Source: Calidifontibacillus oryziterrae (GTDB lineage: Bacteria > Bacillota > Bacilli > Bacillales > Bacillaceae_J). Taken from it: DNA of 64,000 nt. The DNA lies in NCBI RefSeq assembly GCF_000331575.1, contig NZ_ANOK01000003.1:310001-374000 (forward strand), in the 5' to 3' direction. Positions within the stretch are counted from its first letter, which is position 1. The number at the start of each line of letters is the position of its first letter. This document shows, in pieces, positions 27,149 to 35,690 of this stretch. Made by a program: the position numbers and the translations under genes. The notes under the pieces were generated by a model. That model saw only the letters and a program-made list of their open reading frames with translations. It did no database searches and was not told the DNA's origin.

Positions 27149-27953
27149 GGTTATTAAGTCACACTTTACATCGACTGATCAGAAAAATGAACGTGTAATA
27201 ACTCTTAAACCATTATCATTTCATCTAAATACTTTTACGAATGATATAGAAGCAGAAGAAATAGATCAGCAACTTGATTTAGAAGAACTCGAAACTCAAA
27301 AGGAAGCGATCATACAAAATGCTGAGGCTGAGGCAACGAATATAATTAATGAAGCTGAAAACCAAGCCCAAGAGCTACTCCATCAAATTGAACTAGAGAA
27401 ACAAAATTGGGAAGTGGAGAAAGAACATTGGATTGAAACAGCAAAACAAGAAGGATATGCGGAAGGTTTTGAGATCGGTAAAGAACAAGCGCTTAATGAG
27501 TATAAAGCAATTGTTGATGAAGCGAAAAGAACTGTTGAACTTTGTAAGAATGATTATAAAAAAAACATCGATCAATCTGAATTAACAATCCTTCATCTCG
27601 GATTAAAAACAGCTGAGAAAATTATGGGATTCACTTTAGATTTAAACCCCGATGCGTTTTTAAATTTAGTTAGAAGGGTTATTAAGGAAGCTCGTGATCA
27701 TCAAGATATTCAAGTCCATGTTCATCCCGCTTATTATGATTTAGTACTATCGCAAAGAGAGGAACTAAGAGCGCTATTAAATAATCCTACAGCACAGTTG
27801 TATATCTATCCTAATGACGAGCTTGAAACGACGAATTGCATTATTGAATCGTCATTTGGAAGAATTGATGCAAGCATAGATAGTCAGTTAAAGGAAATGA
27901 AGCATAAGCTACTCCAAGTTTTGGAGGGGGAAATGGATGATGAAGGCAGTTGA
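27141..27953 (+). CDS. fliH: Flagellar assembly protein FliH
   Basis: 270 residues from TTG 27141, chosen because GGAGGAG (27125-27131) lies nine bases upstream; GTG 27123 and ATG 27132 are in frame but sit before or directly on that site. Regulator of the FliI export ATPase, related to V/F-ATPase stalk subunits. A long coiled coil rich in Glu, Gln and Ala spans about 40-130 (AEATNIINEAENQAQELLHQ; GYAEGFEIGKEQA), followed by the FliH/HrpE domain. It overlaps fliG by 8 bp and fliI by 17 bp. Confidence 0.9.
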   Translation: MSRVIKSHFTSTDQKNERVITLKPLSFHLNTFTNDIEAEEIDQQLDLEELETQKEAIIQNAEAEATNIINEAENQAQELLHQIELEKQNWEVEKEHWIETAKQEGYAEGFEIGKEQALNEYKAIVDEAKRTVELCKNDYKKNIDQSELTILHLGLKTAEKIMGFTLDLNPDAFLNLVRRVIKEARDHQDIQVHVHPAYYDLVLSQREELRALLNNPTAQLYIYPNDELETTNCIIESSFGRIDASIDSQLKEMKHKLLQVLEGEMDDEGS

Positions 27954-29256
27954 TCTCATTTCAAGAATCGATTTCATTGATACGTATAAGCGTTATGGTC
28001 GAGTAACTAGAGTTGTCGGTTTAATGATAGAATCGAGAGGTCCAGAAGCTTCGATCGGCGATTTATGCTATATACATGTAGGTAGTAAAAGAAAGAGAAT
28101 TATTCAAGCCGAAGTTGTCGGTTTCCGTGAGGAATTTGTTGTTCTTATGCCTTATACAAATGTTCAGGATATTTCACCTGGTTCATTAGTTGAGGCAACT
28201 GGTGAGTCGTTGCAAATTAAGGTTGGCACTGGCTTAATCGGGAAGGTTTTAGATTCGTTAGGACTTCCAATGGATGATAGTCCGCTCCCTAAAGGACTAA
28301 CTAATGTATCGACAGACCAAGCTCCACCAAATCCAATGAAGCGACCACCGATTACAGAAGAAATTGAAGTTGGTGTTCGCGTAATTGACAGCATTCTAAC
28401 GGTTGGAAAAGGACAGCGGATTGGAATATTTGCTGGTAGTGGTGTCGGTAAAAGTACGATTATGGGGATGATTGCCCGAAATACAGAGGCTACAATTAAT
28501 GTAATTGCGTTAGTTGGGGAACGCGGCCGAGAGGTTAGAGAATTCATCGAAAGAGATTTAGGGGAAGAAGGCTTAAAAAGATCTGTTGTCGTTGTTGCAA
28601 CCTCGGATCAACCAGCTTTAATGAGAATTAAAGCAGCCTATACGGCAACTGCAATTGCAGAGTATTACCGTGATCAAGGTCATAACGTCATGCTAATGAT
28701 GGATTCTGTTACACGTGTAGCGATGGCGCAACGCGAAATTGGGTTAGCCATTGGCGAGCCGCCGACGACTAAAGGTTATACTCCTTCCGTATTCTCGATG
28801 TTGCCGAAGCTTCTTGAGAGAACTGGCACGAATCATTTAGGTTCAATCACAGCTTTTTATACAGTTCTTGTTGATGGTGATGATATGAATGAACCAATCG
28901 CCGATACTGTTCGTGGAATTTTAGATGGTCACTTTGTTTTAGACCGGGCACTTGCAAATAAAGGTCATTACCCCGCTATTAATGTACTAAATAGTGTAAG
29001 TCGGGTAATGAACAACATAGTTACGAATGAACACCGCAGGGCAGCTGAAAGATTACGAGACTTGTTAGCAACCTATATCGATGCTGAAGATTTAATTAAT
29101 ATCGGTGCTTATAAGCGTGGTTCATCTCGTGAAATCGATGAAGCAATTCGTTTTTATCCAAAAATCAACGCCTTTCTGAAACAGGAAGTTGATGAACAAG
29201 TACGAAAAAAAGATTCCATATCAACTTTAATAGAACTTATGGGAATAGGTGAGTAG
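27937..29256 (+). CDS. fliI: Flagellar export ATPase FliI
   Basis: 439 residues. F1-ATPase beta-like enzyme that energises export with FliH and FliJ. Walker A is GSGVGKST (Lys about residue 172), Walker B is VMLMMDSVTRVAMAQREIGLAIGE, and the export-ATPase block GYTPSVFSMLPKLLERTG follows. The start (ATG 27937, with ATG 27934 also possible) follows TTGGAGGGGG, inside the 3' end of fliH. Confidence 0.97.
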   Translation: MMKAVDLISRIDFIDTYKRYGRVTRVVGLMIESRGPEASIGDLCYIHVGSKRKRIIQAEVVGFREEFVVLMPYTNVQDISPGSLVEATGESLQIKVGTGLIGKVLDSLGLPMDDSPLPKGLTNVSTDQAPPNPMKRPPITEEIEVGVRVIDSILTVGKGQRIGIFAGSGVGKSTIMGMIARNTEATINVIALVGERGREVREFIERDLGEEGLKRSVVVVATSDQPALMRIKAAYTATAIAEYYRDQGHNVMLMMDSVTRVAMAQREIGLAIGEPPTTKGYTPSVFSMLPKLLERTGTNHLGSITAFYTVLVDGDDMNEPIADTVRGILDGHFVLDRALANKGHYPAINVLNSVSRVMNNIVTNEHRRAAERLRDLLATYIDAEDLINIGAYKRGSSREIDEAIRFYPKINAFLKQEVDEQVRKKDSISTLIELMGIGE

Positions 29257-29258
29257 AT

Positions 29259-29702
29259 ATGGGATTTCAATATAAATTTGAAAAGATTTTAGCAGTTAAA
29301 GAAAATGAAAAAGATAAAGCGATCGGCGATTATCATGAATCGGTGGTCAAATTTGAAGAAGTGGCAACGAAGCTTTATAACGTTTTGAAGCAAAAGGAAG
29401 ATATAATTGCTGAGCAGGAGCAGCAAATACAAACTGGATTAAATATTATCCAAATCCAGCAGCTCCAACGCTTTCTAGAAACTTTAGAACAATCGATAAA
29501 TTATTGGCAAGAAAAAGTAGCAAATGCTAGACATCATATGGAAGTTAAAGAAAAAATTCTCCTTGAAAAAAATATTGAAGTGAAAAAGTATGAAAAAATG
29601 AAACAAAAAGCGAAACTTACATTTCATCAAATTGCGAAGGTAGAGGAGAATAAATTAATGGATGAGATCTCGATCCAACAATTTATGAATCGAGGAAATT
29701 AG
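29259..29702 (+). CDS. fliJ: Flagellar export chaperone FliJ
   Basis: 147 residues, almost all coiled coil, starting MGFQYKFEKILAVKENEKDKA as FliJ proteins do. Central stalk of the FliI ATPase, resembling F1 gamma. Two bases separate it from fliI. Confidence 0.93.
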   Translation: MGFQYKFEKILAVKENEKDKAIGDYHESVVKFEEVATKLYNVLKQKEDIIAEQEQQIQTGLNIIQIQQLQRFLETLEQSINYWQEKVANARHHMEVKEKILLEKNIEVKKYEKMKQKAKLTFHQIAKVEENKLMDEISIQQFMNRGN

Positions 29703-29710
29703 GTGTTCAT

Positions 29711-30427
29711 ATGAGTAAAAACGACCAACAACAAACAGCAAATATTGAACTAAAGCAAACAAAAGCCGAAAGTAATTATAGCAAGTTACAATGGTTTTTC
29801 TTTGTGATTGTCATCCCATTTCTTTTTGCGATTGCCATTGCTCTAGTCGTTATGACAATCGCAGGCCTCAATGTTTTTGATATTGTCGAAAAATATGGGG
29901 AGAAAATCCCTGGTGTGTCTTCAATAATCAATAAAAATGAAGGCTCTAGTGAAAATATTGAGAATGTATTTACGTTGAGAGCAACGATTGAAGATCAGAA
30001 GGCTGAAATTGCCAAGCTTCAAAGCGAGATTGATAGTAAGCTAGCTGAAATAGATGCTTCACAAACTGAAATCGATGAATTGACTGCACAATTAACAGAA
30101 TTACAGGAAAAGGAAAGAGAAGTAACAATAAAGCTCGAAGAGCTTGCGAAAGTATATGAAACAATGTCTGCTAAAAAATCGTCGGCTATTTTAGCTGAAA
30201 TGACAAATGATGATGCGATTGATATTCTTGTAAAAATGAACAACGAATCAAGAGCAGCTATTTTAGAAAAAATGGAACCGGCAAAAGCAGCGGAGTTAAC
30301 GGTACTACTAAAAGCTGAGGAAAATAAAATGACGGCAGAACAGACTGAGGAAGATGGAACTCAACAAACAGAAGAGTCTCAACAACAGGACCAAAATGAG
30401 CCAGCTTTTGAAAACACAGTTCAGTAA
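29711..30427 (+). CDS. MotE-family/YlxF-like membrane protein
   Basis: 238 residues. One TM helix at about 27-52, then a long coiled coil (about 93-155; repeated Ile/Leu heptads with EIDEL and QLTEL) and an MgtE-N-like helical repeat (AKKSSAILAEMTNDDAIDILVKMNNESRAAILEKMEPAKAAELT). The C-terminus is a Gln/Glu-rich tail. It corresponds in position to ylxF of Bacillus subtilis, between fliJ and fliK. NCBI-type names include MotE family and magnesium transporter MgtE N-terminal domain; a role in export or stator function is likely but not shown by the sequence. Confidence 0.85.
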   Translation: MSKNDQQQTANIELKQTKAESNYSKLQWFFFVIVIPFLFAIAIALVVMTIAGLNVFDIVEKYGEKIPGVSSIINKNEGSSENIENVFTLRATIEDQKAEIAKLQSEIDSKLAEIDASQTEIDELTAQLTELQEKEREVTIKLEELAKVYETMSAKKSSAILAEMTNDDAIDILVKMNNESRAAILEKMEPAKAAELTVLLKAEENKMTAEQTEEDGTQQTEESQQQDQNEPAFENTVQ

Positions 30428-30469
30428 AAGGACTTTACGATTCCTTAACTTGAAAGGAGGTGAGAAAAG

Positions 30470-31828
30470 ATGAATGCGGCACAATTATTAGCAATCGCAA
30501 TTCCAAATGGTGGTACCAGTATTCGTTCCCAAGTAGCAAATCAAACCCAACAAACTAGCAATCATTCGGTTGGATTTTCAAGGTTGTTGATCGGGGCGTT
30601 GACTCAAGCTGAGGATGCGACGACAGTGGAAGATATGAATCTAGCAGCTGTTTCTGATGATTTCGATGCTAAGCTCAATTCTATCGACTACGAACAACTA
30701 TTTGCTGTTTTTGAAGAACTATTCGATATGCTACCAATGACTGAAGGATATTTTGATCAGGCGCTTTTACAAGATCCGGATGTAATCGCATTATTGAACC
30801 AACTGCCACAACCAATGCAACAGCTATTGTCTAATTTTTTAAGCTCAGCAATAGCATTTGAACAGGTGTTAGTGCAGACAGAAAAAGGCAGCAAGGAACA
30901 AGTAATGCTTTTAGTAATGGCGATGCTCCAGCTTGAGAAAAAGGGGCAATTTCCGGAGCAAATGAAGCAGATCGACTTTGTGAAGCAGCTGCAGCAGCAA
31001 CTAAATGAAGTATTTAAAATGCAACTTCCAGAACAATCTGGAAATGTAGCACTGTTAGTTAGTAAGCTCATCCAAACACTTGAGAAAAGAACAACTAATG
31101 ATTCAGTAAAGGTCGAAGCTGGACAACCTTTCACACAGCTCAAAACAGAACTAACGCAAATTATTCAAAGAGTGTTGTATAGCGAAGCTAATAATCAAGG
31201 TAATCCAAACAATCCTTCTGGGCAACAAAGTGCTAACAAAGGGACTGCTGTTAATATCACAACTGAAATAACAGGTACATCCGTTCCTTTTGAAGAAGGG
31301 GTATTTGACCAGCTTGTTAACAGTTCGCTTAAAGATGGTGGCTCGGTTAATCGAATTCAGCAGTATGTATTAAATGTTCAGCAACCAACAGGCTCTCCCG
31401 TTTCAGAGGAACAAATTCTTAGCCAGCTCAAAAACATCATGAAGCAAAGTAAATTTAGTACAACACCTAATGGAACAAATCAGCTCATGATTCGCTTGAA
31501 TCCGGCACACTTAGGCTCATTAACAATTAAGCTGACAGAATCAAACGGTGAAATGATGGCACGAATTATTGCTTCAACGGCAACTGCGAAAGAAATCATT
31601 GAATCGAACTTGAATGGACTGCGTCATGTGTTTACATCGCAAAACATTACGGTTGAGAAGTTTGAGATAAACTACCAAGGCGACAGCCAGTTTGAAGGTG
31701 CAAAAAAAGAACAAAATGAGCAGGATAGTTCAAAATCAAGACAACAGGCCTCTGAACAAGATGCGAATTCGGAGAACGAATCACAATCTGATTCCTTCAA
31801 AGACGAGTTGCTCAATCTAATCGTATAG
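30470..31828 (+). CDS. fliK: Flagellar hook-length control protein FliK
   Basis: 452 residues. Exported ruler that switches the FlhB gate from hook to filament export. Long low-complexity N-terminal and middle part rich in Gln, then the conserved Flg_hook domain at about 330-405 (QLMIRLNPAHLGSLTIKLTE, MMARIIASTATAKEIIESNL, LRHVFTSQNITVEKFEIN). Acidic, Gln/Ser-rich tail. Very strong GAAAGGAGGTGA site before the ATG. Confidence 0.93.
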   Translation: MNAAQLLAIAIPNGGTSIRSQVANQTQQTSNHSVGFSRLLIGALTQAEDATTVEDMNLAAVSDDFDAKLNSIDYEQLFAVFEELFDMLPMTEGYFDQALLQDPDVIALLNQLPQPMQQLLSNFLSSAIAFEQVLVQTEKGSKEQVMLLVMAMLQLEKKGQFPEQMKQIDFVKQLQQQLNEVFKMQLPEQSGNVALLVSKLIQTLEKRTTNDSVKVEAGQPFTQLKTELTQIIQRVLYSEANNQGNPNNPSGQQSANKGTAVNITTEITGTSVPFEEGVFDQLVNSSLKDGGSVNRIQQYVLNVQQPTGSPVSEEQILSQLKNIMKQSKFSTTPNGTNQLMIRLNPAHLGSLTIKLTESNGEMMARIIASTATAKEIIESNLNGLRHVFTSQNITVEKFEINYQGDSQFEGAKKEQNEQDSSKSRQQASEQDANSENESQSDSFKDELLNLIV

Positions 31829-31840
31829 GGGGGATAAGCA

Positions 31841-32497
31841 ATGACAACTGCAATACAACCAAGTGATTACTTAGATTACTACAAAGAGACGCAAAAAAGG
31901 CAACCATCCAACAACCTTGGCAAAGATGAATTTTTGAAAATTTTAATGGTTCAGCTTGCCAACCAGGATCCGTTAAATCCAATGGAGGATAAAGAATTCA
32001 TTGCGCAAATGGCCCAGTTTACATCATTAGAACAAATGACGAAAATGGCGTCATCGTTCGAACAATTTATTGCTTTTCAAAAAAGTAACACATTAACAGG
32101 CTATGTCGGTTGGATTGGTAAACAAGTGGATTGGGAAGTAATCATTAAAAATTACGATGAAGAAGGTAATGAATTAGAGCCAACGGTTGAAACTGGCACA
32201 GGGACAATCGAATCAATTGTAAATAAAGGTGAAATTGTTGAAATTCATTTGCATGACGGCAAAATCATTTATCAAGATGAAATTAAAAAAATCCAAAATC
32301 AATACGAAACATCGTATGAAAATCAATTAACGATGGCGAGTCAAATGATTGGAAAACTAGTCTCATGGACGAATGACGGCGATGAAGTTGTCGAATCCAT
32401 TGTCCGATCTGTGCAAATGAAAAATGGTAAAGTCATGTATGAGCTCGAATCAGGTCATACAATTAATGGGAACCAAATAACTAAGGTTACAAACTAG
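31841..32497 (+). CDS. flgD: Flagellar hook capping protein FlgD
   Basis: 218 residues. Hook assembly scaffold. Family N-terminal motif LGKDEFLKILMVQLANQDPLNPMEDKEFIAQMAQFTSLEQM is intact. Downstream, a repeated beta-type unit is seen twice (TGYVGWIGKQVDWE...GTIESIVNKGEIVEIHLHDGK and MIGKLVSWTNDGDEVVESIVRSVQMKNGKVMYEL). Start after AGGGGGGA. Confidence 0.95.
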   Translation: MTTAIQPSDYLDYYKETQKRQPSNNLGKDEFLKILMVQLANQDPLNPMEDKEFIAQMAQFTSLEQMTKMASSFEQFIAFQKSNTLTGYVGWIGKQVDWEVIIKNYDEEGNELEPTVETGTGTIESIVNKGEIVEIHLHDGKIIYQDEIKKIQNQYETSYENQLTMASQMIGKLVSWTNDGDEVVESIVRSVQMKNGKVMYELESGHTINGNQITKVTN

Positions 32498-32542
32498 AAG
32501 ATTAACAGATTTATAATTTTAATGAAATTGGTGGTGGGGAAT

Positions 32543-32923
32543 ATGGATCATCGTATACGTCAATTAAACTACCATCCACTCGCACAAATTAACCAACCGG
32601 TCAAAAAACCGCTTGACCCAAATCGTACATCGTTTAAAGACTTACTAGATACACTGCAAACGGAACAATCTTCACTGAAAATTAGTAAGCATGCGGAAAA
32701 GCGCTTAAACGAGCGAAATATTCACATCGATCAAGAGTTATGGCAGCGGATTGAGCAAAAGGTAAATGAAGCGAAAGTAAAAGGTGTTCATGATTCATTA
32801 GTCGTGACAGACCAAGCAGCGCTGATCGTCAGTGCGAAAAATAACACAGTTATTACGGCAATGGATAGACAAGAGGCAAGCTCACAAATTTTTACAAATA
32901 TTAATGGTACGATTCTGATGTAA
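32543..32923 (+). CDS. Small flagellar operon protein, TIGR02530-like
   Basis: 126 residues from ATG 32543, with GGTGGGG upstream; an ATG at 32522 is in frame but poorly placed. Pattern ISKHAEKRLNERNIHID, then KGVHDSLVVTDQAALIVSAKNNTVITAMDR and FTNINGTILM, which I recognise as the conserved small flagellar operon protein found between flgD and flgE in many Bacilli and Clostridia. Function unknown. No TM segment or signal peptide. Confidence 0.85.
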   Translation: MDHRIRQLNYHPLAQINQPVKKPLDPNRTSFKDLLDTLQTEQSSLKISKHAEKRLNERNIHIDQELWQRIEQKVNEAKVKGVHDSLVVTDQAALIVSAKNNTVITAMDRQEASSQIFTNINGTILM

Positions 32924-32935
32924 TGAAATGATTTA

Positions 32936-32959
32936 AGAGCTGGACCGTAAGGAAGCTCT
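32936..32959 (+). other. Hairpin upstream of flgE
   Basis: AGAGCT pairs with AGCTCT across a 12-nt loop. It resembles the hairpin just after flgE (shared GAGCTGG and closing AGCTC). A second weak stem follows (GTTGC with GCAAC, 32965-32986). There is no T-run. Confidence 0.45.
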
Positions 32960-33014
32960 AAAACGTTGCTGACCGACAGACGCAACAGATTTAAAATAAA
33001 GGAGCGAAAAAAAT

Positions 33015-33956
33015 ATGTTACGTTCAATGTATTCAGGAATTTCTGGAATGAAAAACTTCCAAACAAAGCTAGATGTTATTGGTAACAATATCGCCAACGT
33101 CAATACGTATGGCTTTAAAAAGGGACGAGTTGTTTTTAAAGATTTATTTAGTCAGCAAATTGCTGGTGCTAGTGCACCTGGAGCTACACGAGGTGGGGTC
33201 AATCCGAAACAAGTTGGGTTAGGGAGCCAATTAGCATCAATTGATACCATTCATACTGAAGGAAGTACACAACCAACAGGTAGAACTTTAGACTTAGCAA
33301 TCGCAGGTGATGGCTATTTTATGGTTGGGACAGGCGAAGTTGATGACACAGGATTTGGAAATAACACATTTGATACAACAAATGGAGTTCCAGATATCAG
33401 CTATACACGTGCCGGGAATTTTTACTTTGATGAAGAGGGCTTTATTGTTAATGCTGATGGACTTTATTTAATGGGATTAACTGCAGATGGGGATGATGTA
33501 GAAAGTATTGATTTGAGTGATTTTAGTGGTTTAGACGATAGTGAATTAGGGGCAATCCGTATACCAGAGAACGCTCAAACTTATAGCATTGGTGCGGATG
33601 GAGTTGTTACCTATAATAATAAAGATGGTGAGTTACGAGTTGCTGGGATCATATCAATTGGCAAATTTGCTAACAATGAAGGACTTCAAAAGATAGGCGA
33701 AAATCTATATAAACCAAGTCCAAACTCAGGAACACATGATGTATACGATGGTGACACTTTTCAAACTACTGATCTTTATTTTCCAGGAGTTAATGGTGCT
33801 GGGAAAATTGCAGCAGGCGCTCTTGAAATGTCGAATGTTGACCTTTCAGAAGAGTTTACGGAAATGATCGTTGCGCAACGGGCGTTCCAGGCAAATACAA
33901 AAATGATTACAACATCTGACGAAATTCTCCAAGAGCTAGTGAATTTGAAACGATAA
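33015..33956 (+). CDS. flgE: Flagellar hook protein FlgE
   Basis: 313 residues, somewhat longer than the Bacillus subtilis hook protein (264). N-terminal rod/hook motif MLRSMYSGISGMKNFQTKLDVIGNNIANVNTYGFKKGRVVFKDLF, a middle hook domain with GRTLDLAIAGDGYFMVG and SYTRAGNFYFDEEGFIVNADG, and the C-terminal NVDLSEEFTEMIVAQRAFQANTKMITTSDEILQELVNLKR. The Bacillus gene in this place was called flgG in older literature but encodes the hook; FlgG-like annotation is thus an alternative name. Site AAAGGAG before the ATG. Confidence 0.9.
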   Translation: MLRSMYSGISGMKNFQTKLDVIGNNIANVNTYGFKKGRVVFKDLFSQQIAGASAPGATRGGVNPKQVGLGSQLASIDTIHTEGSTQPTGRTLDLAIAGDGYFMVGTGEVDDTGFGNNTFDTTNGVPDISYTRAGNFYFDEEGFIVNADGLYLMGLTADGDDVESIDLSDFSGLDDSELGAIRIPENAQTYSIGADGVVTYNNKDGELRVAGIISIGKFANNEGLQKIGENLYKPSPNSGTHDVYDGDTFQTTDLYFPGVNGAGKIAAGALEMSNVDLSEEFTEMIVAQRAFQANTKMITTSDEILQELVNLKR

Positions 33957-33960
33957 TGTA

Positions 33961-34007
33961 AGGAGGTAGGGAGCTGGGCTCTAACTGCTTAGCTCCCATC
34001 TATATTG
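33961..34007 (+). promoter_or_regulatory. SD-hairpin-TTG translation start region of swrD
   Basis: A strong Shine-Dalgarno (AGGAGGT, 33961-33967) lies 37 nt before the TTG start of swrD. Between them is a hairpin with a 7-bp stem, GGGAGCT with AGCTCCC (33969-33975 and 33991-33997), loop 15 nt. If the stem forms, one nt before plus seven after it leave an effective spacing of 8 nt, which is ideal. No other purine-rich site lies near the TTG. Confidence 0.5.
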
Positions 34008-34223
34008 ATAAAATTAACGAGATTGAATGGTCAAAGCTTTCATGTCAATGCTTTATATATAGAGCAAGTCCAATCATTTCCAGATACGACAATTACGATG
34101 ACGAATGGTAAAAAAATTGTCGTGCGGGAACAAGAGGAAGATGTTATTCTTTTAGTTAAGGATTTCTACCGGGATGTCAACATTTTTGACCTTACAAATC
34201 GTGAAGAAGGGGAGGGGGAGTAA
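34005..34223 (+). CDS. swrD: FlbD/SwrD family flagellar protein
   Basis: 72 residues. Family pattern [43 protein letters not shown]. In Bacillus subtilis SwrD (YlzI) sits at the same place, between the hook gene and fliL, and increases motor torque needed for swarming. TTG start; the stop TAA directly touches the start of fliL. The ribosome binding site is displaced by a hairpin (see the preceding feature). An in-frame TTG at 34020 is an unlikely alternative. Confidence 0.9.
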   Translation: MIKLTRLNGQSFHVNALYIEQVQSFPDTTITMTNGKKIVVREQEEDVILLVKDFYRDVNIFDLTNREEGEGE

Positions 34224-34655
34224 TTGTTTAAAAATAAGCTACTTAGCATTATGATTATTATTCTAATTGTGATTACATTAATCGGCGTTGTGGCGTTCTT
34301 TGTCATCACAAACTTTACAAAAGGTGGCGCAGACGAGACGCAACCAACTATTGATGAAATACTCGAACAATCGGTTGATATAGAAGAAATGACGACTAAT
34401 TTAATCGACGGTTCCTATGTTGTAATTCAATTGAAAATCCAAACTGATAATAAAAAAGCAAAAGAAGAGCTTGAAAAACGTAATTTCCAAATAAAAAATA
34501 TTTTAATTCAAGAGCTTGCTTCAATGAAATCTGATCAATTTAAAAGTAAAGAAGGTCTCATAGAAGTTGAGGATATTTTAAAAGTGAGAATGAACGAAAT
34601 CCTTCAAGAAGGTACTGTTCAAAGGGTTTATATAACGAATCGCTTAATTCAGTAA
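34224..34655 (+). CDS. fliL: Flagellar basal body-associated protein FliL
   Basis: 143 residues. One TM helix near the N-terminus (about 6-30) and an extracellular FliL domain (VVIQLKIQTDNKKAKEELEKRNFQIKNILIQELASM) that surrounds the stator. TTG start immediately after the swrD stop, with GGAGGGGG 5' of it, so translation is coupled. Confidence 0.93.
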   Translation: MFKNKLLSIMIIILIVITLIGVVAFFVITNFTKGGADETQPTIDEILEQSVDIEEMTTNLIDGSYVVIQLKIQTDNKKAKEELEKRNFQIKNILIQELASMKSDQFKSKEGLIEVEDILKVRMNEILQEGTVQRVYITNRLIQ

Positions 34656-34691
34656 TAGGTTTTTACTTGAGCATTCGGGAGGTGAGTTTGA

Positions 34692-35690
34692 ATGGCAGAA
34701 GAAGTCTTGTCCCAAAATGAAATAGATGCACTTCTCTCCGCACTTTCTGCTGGGGAAATGGATGCAGATGAACTAAAAAAAGAAGAAAAAGAGAAAAAGG
34801 TCAAAGTCTATGATTTTAAGCGAGCACTCAGGTTTTCAAAGGATCAAATACGTAGCTTATCGAGAATTCATGAAAACTTTGCACGTTTACTCACAACCTA
34901 TTTTTCTGCACAGCTCAGGACCTATGTTCATATATCAGTTGCGTCTGTTGATCAAATCCCATACGAAGAGTTTATTCGCTCCATACCGAAAATGACAATT
35001 TTGAACGTCTTTGAGGTACCACCGCTTGAAGGTCGCTTATTGATCGAAGTGAATCCTAATATTGCGTATGCGATGATGGATCGTGTTTTAGGTGGTAAAG
35101 GTATAAGCATCAATAAAGTTGAGAATTTGACAGAGATTGAAACAAGAGTAATGTCGAACTTATTTGAAAGAGCTGTTGAAAATCTTCAGGAAGCTTGGGC
35201 ATCTGTAGTTGAAATAGATCCCATTTTAACAGACTTTGAGGTAAATCCACAGTTTTTGCAGATGGTTTCACCGAATGAAACGGTAGTTGTTATTTCGCTG
35301 AATACAACGATAGGAGAAACAAGCGGAATGATTAACATATGTCTCCCACATGTCGTACTTGAGCCGATTATACCAAAGCTATCTGCTCATTATTGGATGC
35401 AAAATATTAAGAAAGAACGGTTACCTGAAGAAATTTCATTATTGGAACGTAGAATTAAGAAGGCCGATTTACCAGTTCAAGCAATTCTTGGTGAAGCAAA
35501 AATAACAGTTCATGAATTTTTGAACTTAAATATAGGTGATGTTGTTCAGCTTGATCAGCTTGTTGAGCGGCCATTAACGATCAGAGTTGCTGATCATCCT
35601 AAATTTATTGGCCAACCTGGTAAACTTAAAAATAAAATTGCTATTCAAATACTCGAAAAAATAAAGGGAGGTGAAGACGATGGTGAGTGA
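34692..35690 (+). CDS. fliM: Flagellar motor switch protein FliM
   Basis: 332 residues. C-ring protein. N-terminal CheY-P binding motif LSQNEIDALLSAL, the CheC-like middle domain (GGKG around residue 135) and the C-terminal SpoA (surface presentation) domain (VQAILGEAKITVHEFLNLNIGDVVQLDQ). Good GGAGGTGAG site. Overlaps fliY by 11 bp. Confidence 0.97.
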   Translation: MAEEVLSQNEIDALLSALSAGEMDADELKKEEKEKKVKVYDFKRALRFSKDQIRSLSRIHENFARLLTTYFSAQLRTYVHISVASVDQIPYEEFIRSIPKMTILNVFEVPPLEGRLLIEVNPNIAYAMMDRVLGGKGISINKVENLTEIETRVMSNLFERAVENLQEAWASVVEIDPILTDFEVNPQFLQMVSPNETVVVISLNTTIGETSGMINICLPHVVLEPIIPKLSAHYWMQNIKKERLPEEISLLERRIKKADLPVQAILGEAKITVHEFLNLNIGDVVQLDQLVERPLTIRVADHPKFIGQPGKLKNKIAIQILEKIKGGEDDGE

